Part shown: positions 63,740 through 64,000 of the stretch, piece after piece
How the letters are laid out: each line of letters opens with the position of its first letter
Position numbering within the stretch: position 1 is the first letter of the stretch
Assembly (NCBI RefSeq): GCF_000422905.1
Contig: NZ_AUGY01000028.1
Span: forward strand, 20,756-84,755
From: Paenibacillus alginolyticus DSM 5050 = NBRC 15375
GTDB lineage: Bacteria; Bacillota; Bacilli; Paenibacillales; NBRC-103111
Direction: 5' to 3'
Length of the DNA: 64,000 bases
Position numbers and translations under genes: made by a program
The notes under the pieces: generated by a model
Told to the model about the DNA's origin: nothing
Databases searched by the model: none
Seen by the model: the letters and a program-made list of their open reading frames with translations, nothing else

Positions 63740-64000
63740 ATGGCAAAGCAAGAATCGATGAATCTTATTCAATTTCAAAAGAAGTTTCAAACCGAGGAAG
63801 CTTGCCATCAGCATTTGTTCAAGATGAAGTGGCCTGAGGGATATCACTGTCCAAAATGTCAGCACCAGAAGGCTTACGAAATTAAGACTCGTAATTTACC
63901 TCTTTACGAGTGTACGAATTGCCAACACCAAACAACCGTGATCACCGGAACGATTTTCGAAAAGACAAGAACGGATTTGGTCAAATGGTTTTGGGCCATT
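63740..64000 (+). CDS. IS1595-family transposase, N-terminal part
   Basis: 87 residues up to the window edge. A zinc ribbon is visible: CPKC at residues 37-40 and CTNC at 57-60 with HQTTVITGTIFEKTRT, the typical start of IS1595 (ISXO2-like) transposases. The catalytic DDE-type domain would follow. GGGAGTGA precedes the ATG. Confidence 0.88.
   Translation, partial: MAKQESMNLIQFQKKFQTEEACHQHLFKMKWPEGYHCPKCQHQKAYEIKTRNLPLYECTNCQHQTTVITGTIFEKTRTDLVKWFWAI

Larger units (their letters stand above)
63656..64000 (+). mobile_element. left part of an IS1595-family insertion sequence
   Basis: The element is inferred from a transposase gene starting at 63740 and from the abrupt end of the preceding gene. 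Its left end is probably near 63640-63660; terminal inverted repeats cannot be confirmed because the right end lies beyond the window. Confidence 0.6.

Overview
The window is an ordinary low-to-mid GC Firmicutes chromosome segment. Gene order (sepM/ylbN/rpmF, fapR-plsX-fabHDG-acpP-fabF-rnc-smc-ftsY, ylxM-ffh-rpsP-khpA-rimM-trmD-rplS, rbgA-rnhB, sucCD-dprA-topA-trmFO-hslVU-codY, then one long flagellar/chemotaxis operon) and protein style match Bacillales, most likely Paenibacillus or a close Paenibacillaceae relative. That placement is inferred from gene content and synteny; no database search was possible.

Regions: (1) 1-1107, end of a Lon-like PDZ protease gene, a DUF177 protein and ribosomal protein L32. 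(2) 1189-8624, fatty-acid and phospholipid synthesis genes behind a recognisable FapR operator, ending with RNase III; two gaps here (3813-4350 and 6347-6625) carry repeats and hairpins. (3) 8720-20048, chromosome segregation (smc), the SRP pathway (ftsY, ylxM, ffh), ribosome and tRNA maturation (rpsP, khpA, rimM, trmD, rplS, rbgA), signal peptidase and RNase HII. (4) 20114-24752, a FliK-like/FlhB-tail-like gene pair apart from the main flagellar operon, yraN, the convergent yifB and a small zinc-ribbon protein. (5) 25036-34993, succinyl-CoA ligase, DprA, topoisomerase I, TrmFO, the HslVU protease and CodY; the xerC gene that sits between trmFO and hslV in Bacillus subtilis is absent. (6) 35216-63339, about 28 kb of nearly gap-free flagellar and chemotaxis genes from flgB to sigD, with many 4-base ATGA overlaps. 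A CodY-box-like palindrome lies between codY and flgB. (7) 63374-64000, the N-terminal piece of a DUF342/FapA-type gene that stops early, followed directly by the start of an IS1595-family transposase: a probable insertion-sequence disruption.

Functionally the window runs from nutrient and lipid sensing (FapR responds to malonyl-CoA, CodY to branched-chain amino acids and GTP) to growth machinery and then motility. No CRISPR array, tRNA, rRNA, prophage or defence island was seen. The least explained items are the 140-bp tandem units after fabH, the families of hairpin repeats before fabF and hslU, a divergent RNase HII active-site loop, an HslV with an unusual N-terminal extension, a Tyr/Gln/Met repeat linker in FliY, and two small unrecognised proteins (85 and 144 residues). 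I saw no clear, wholly new multi-gene system.
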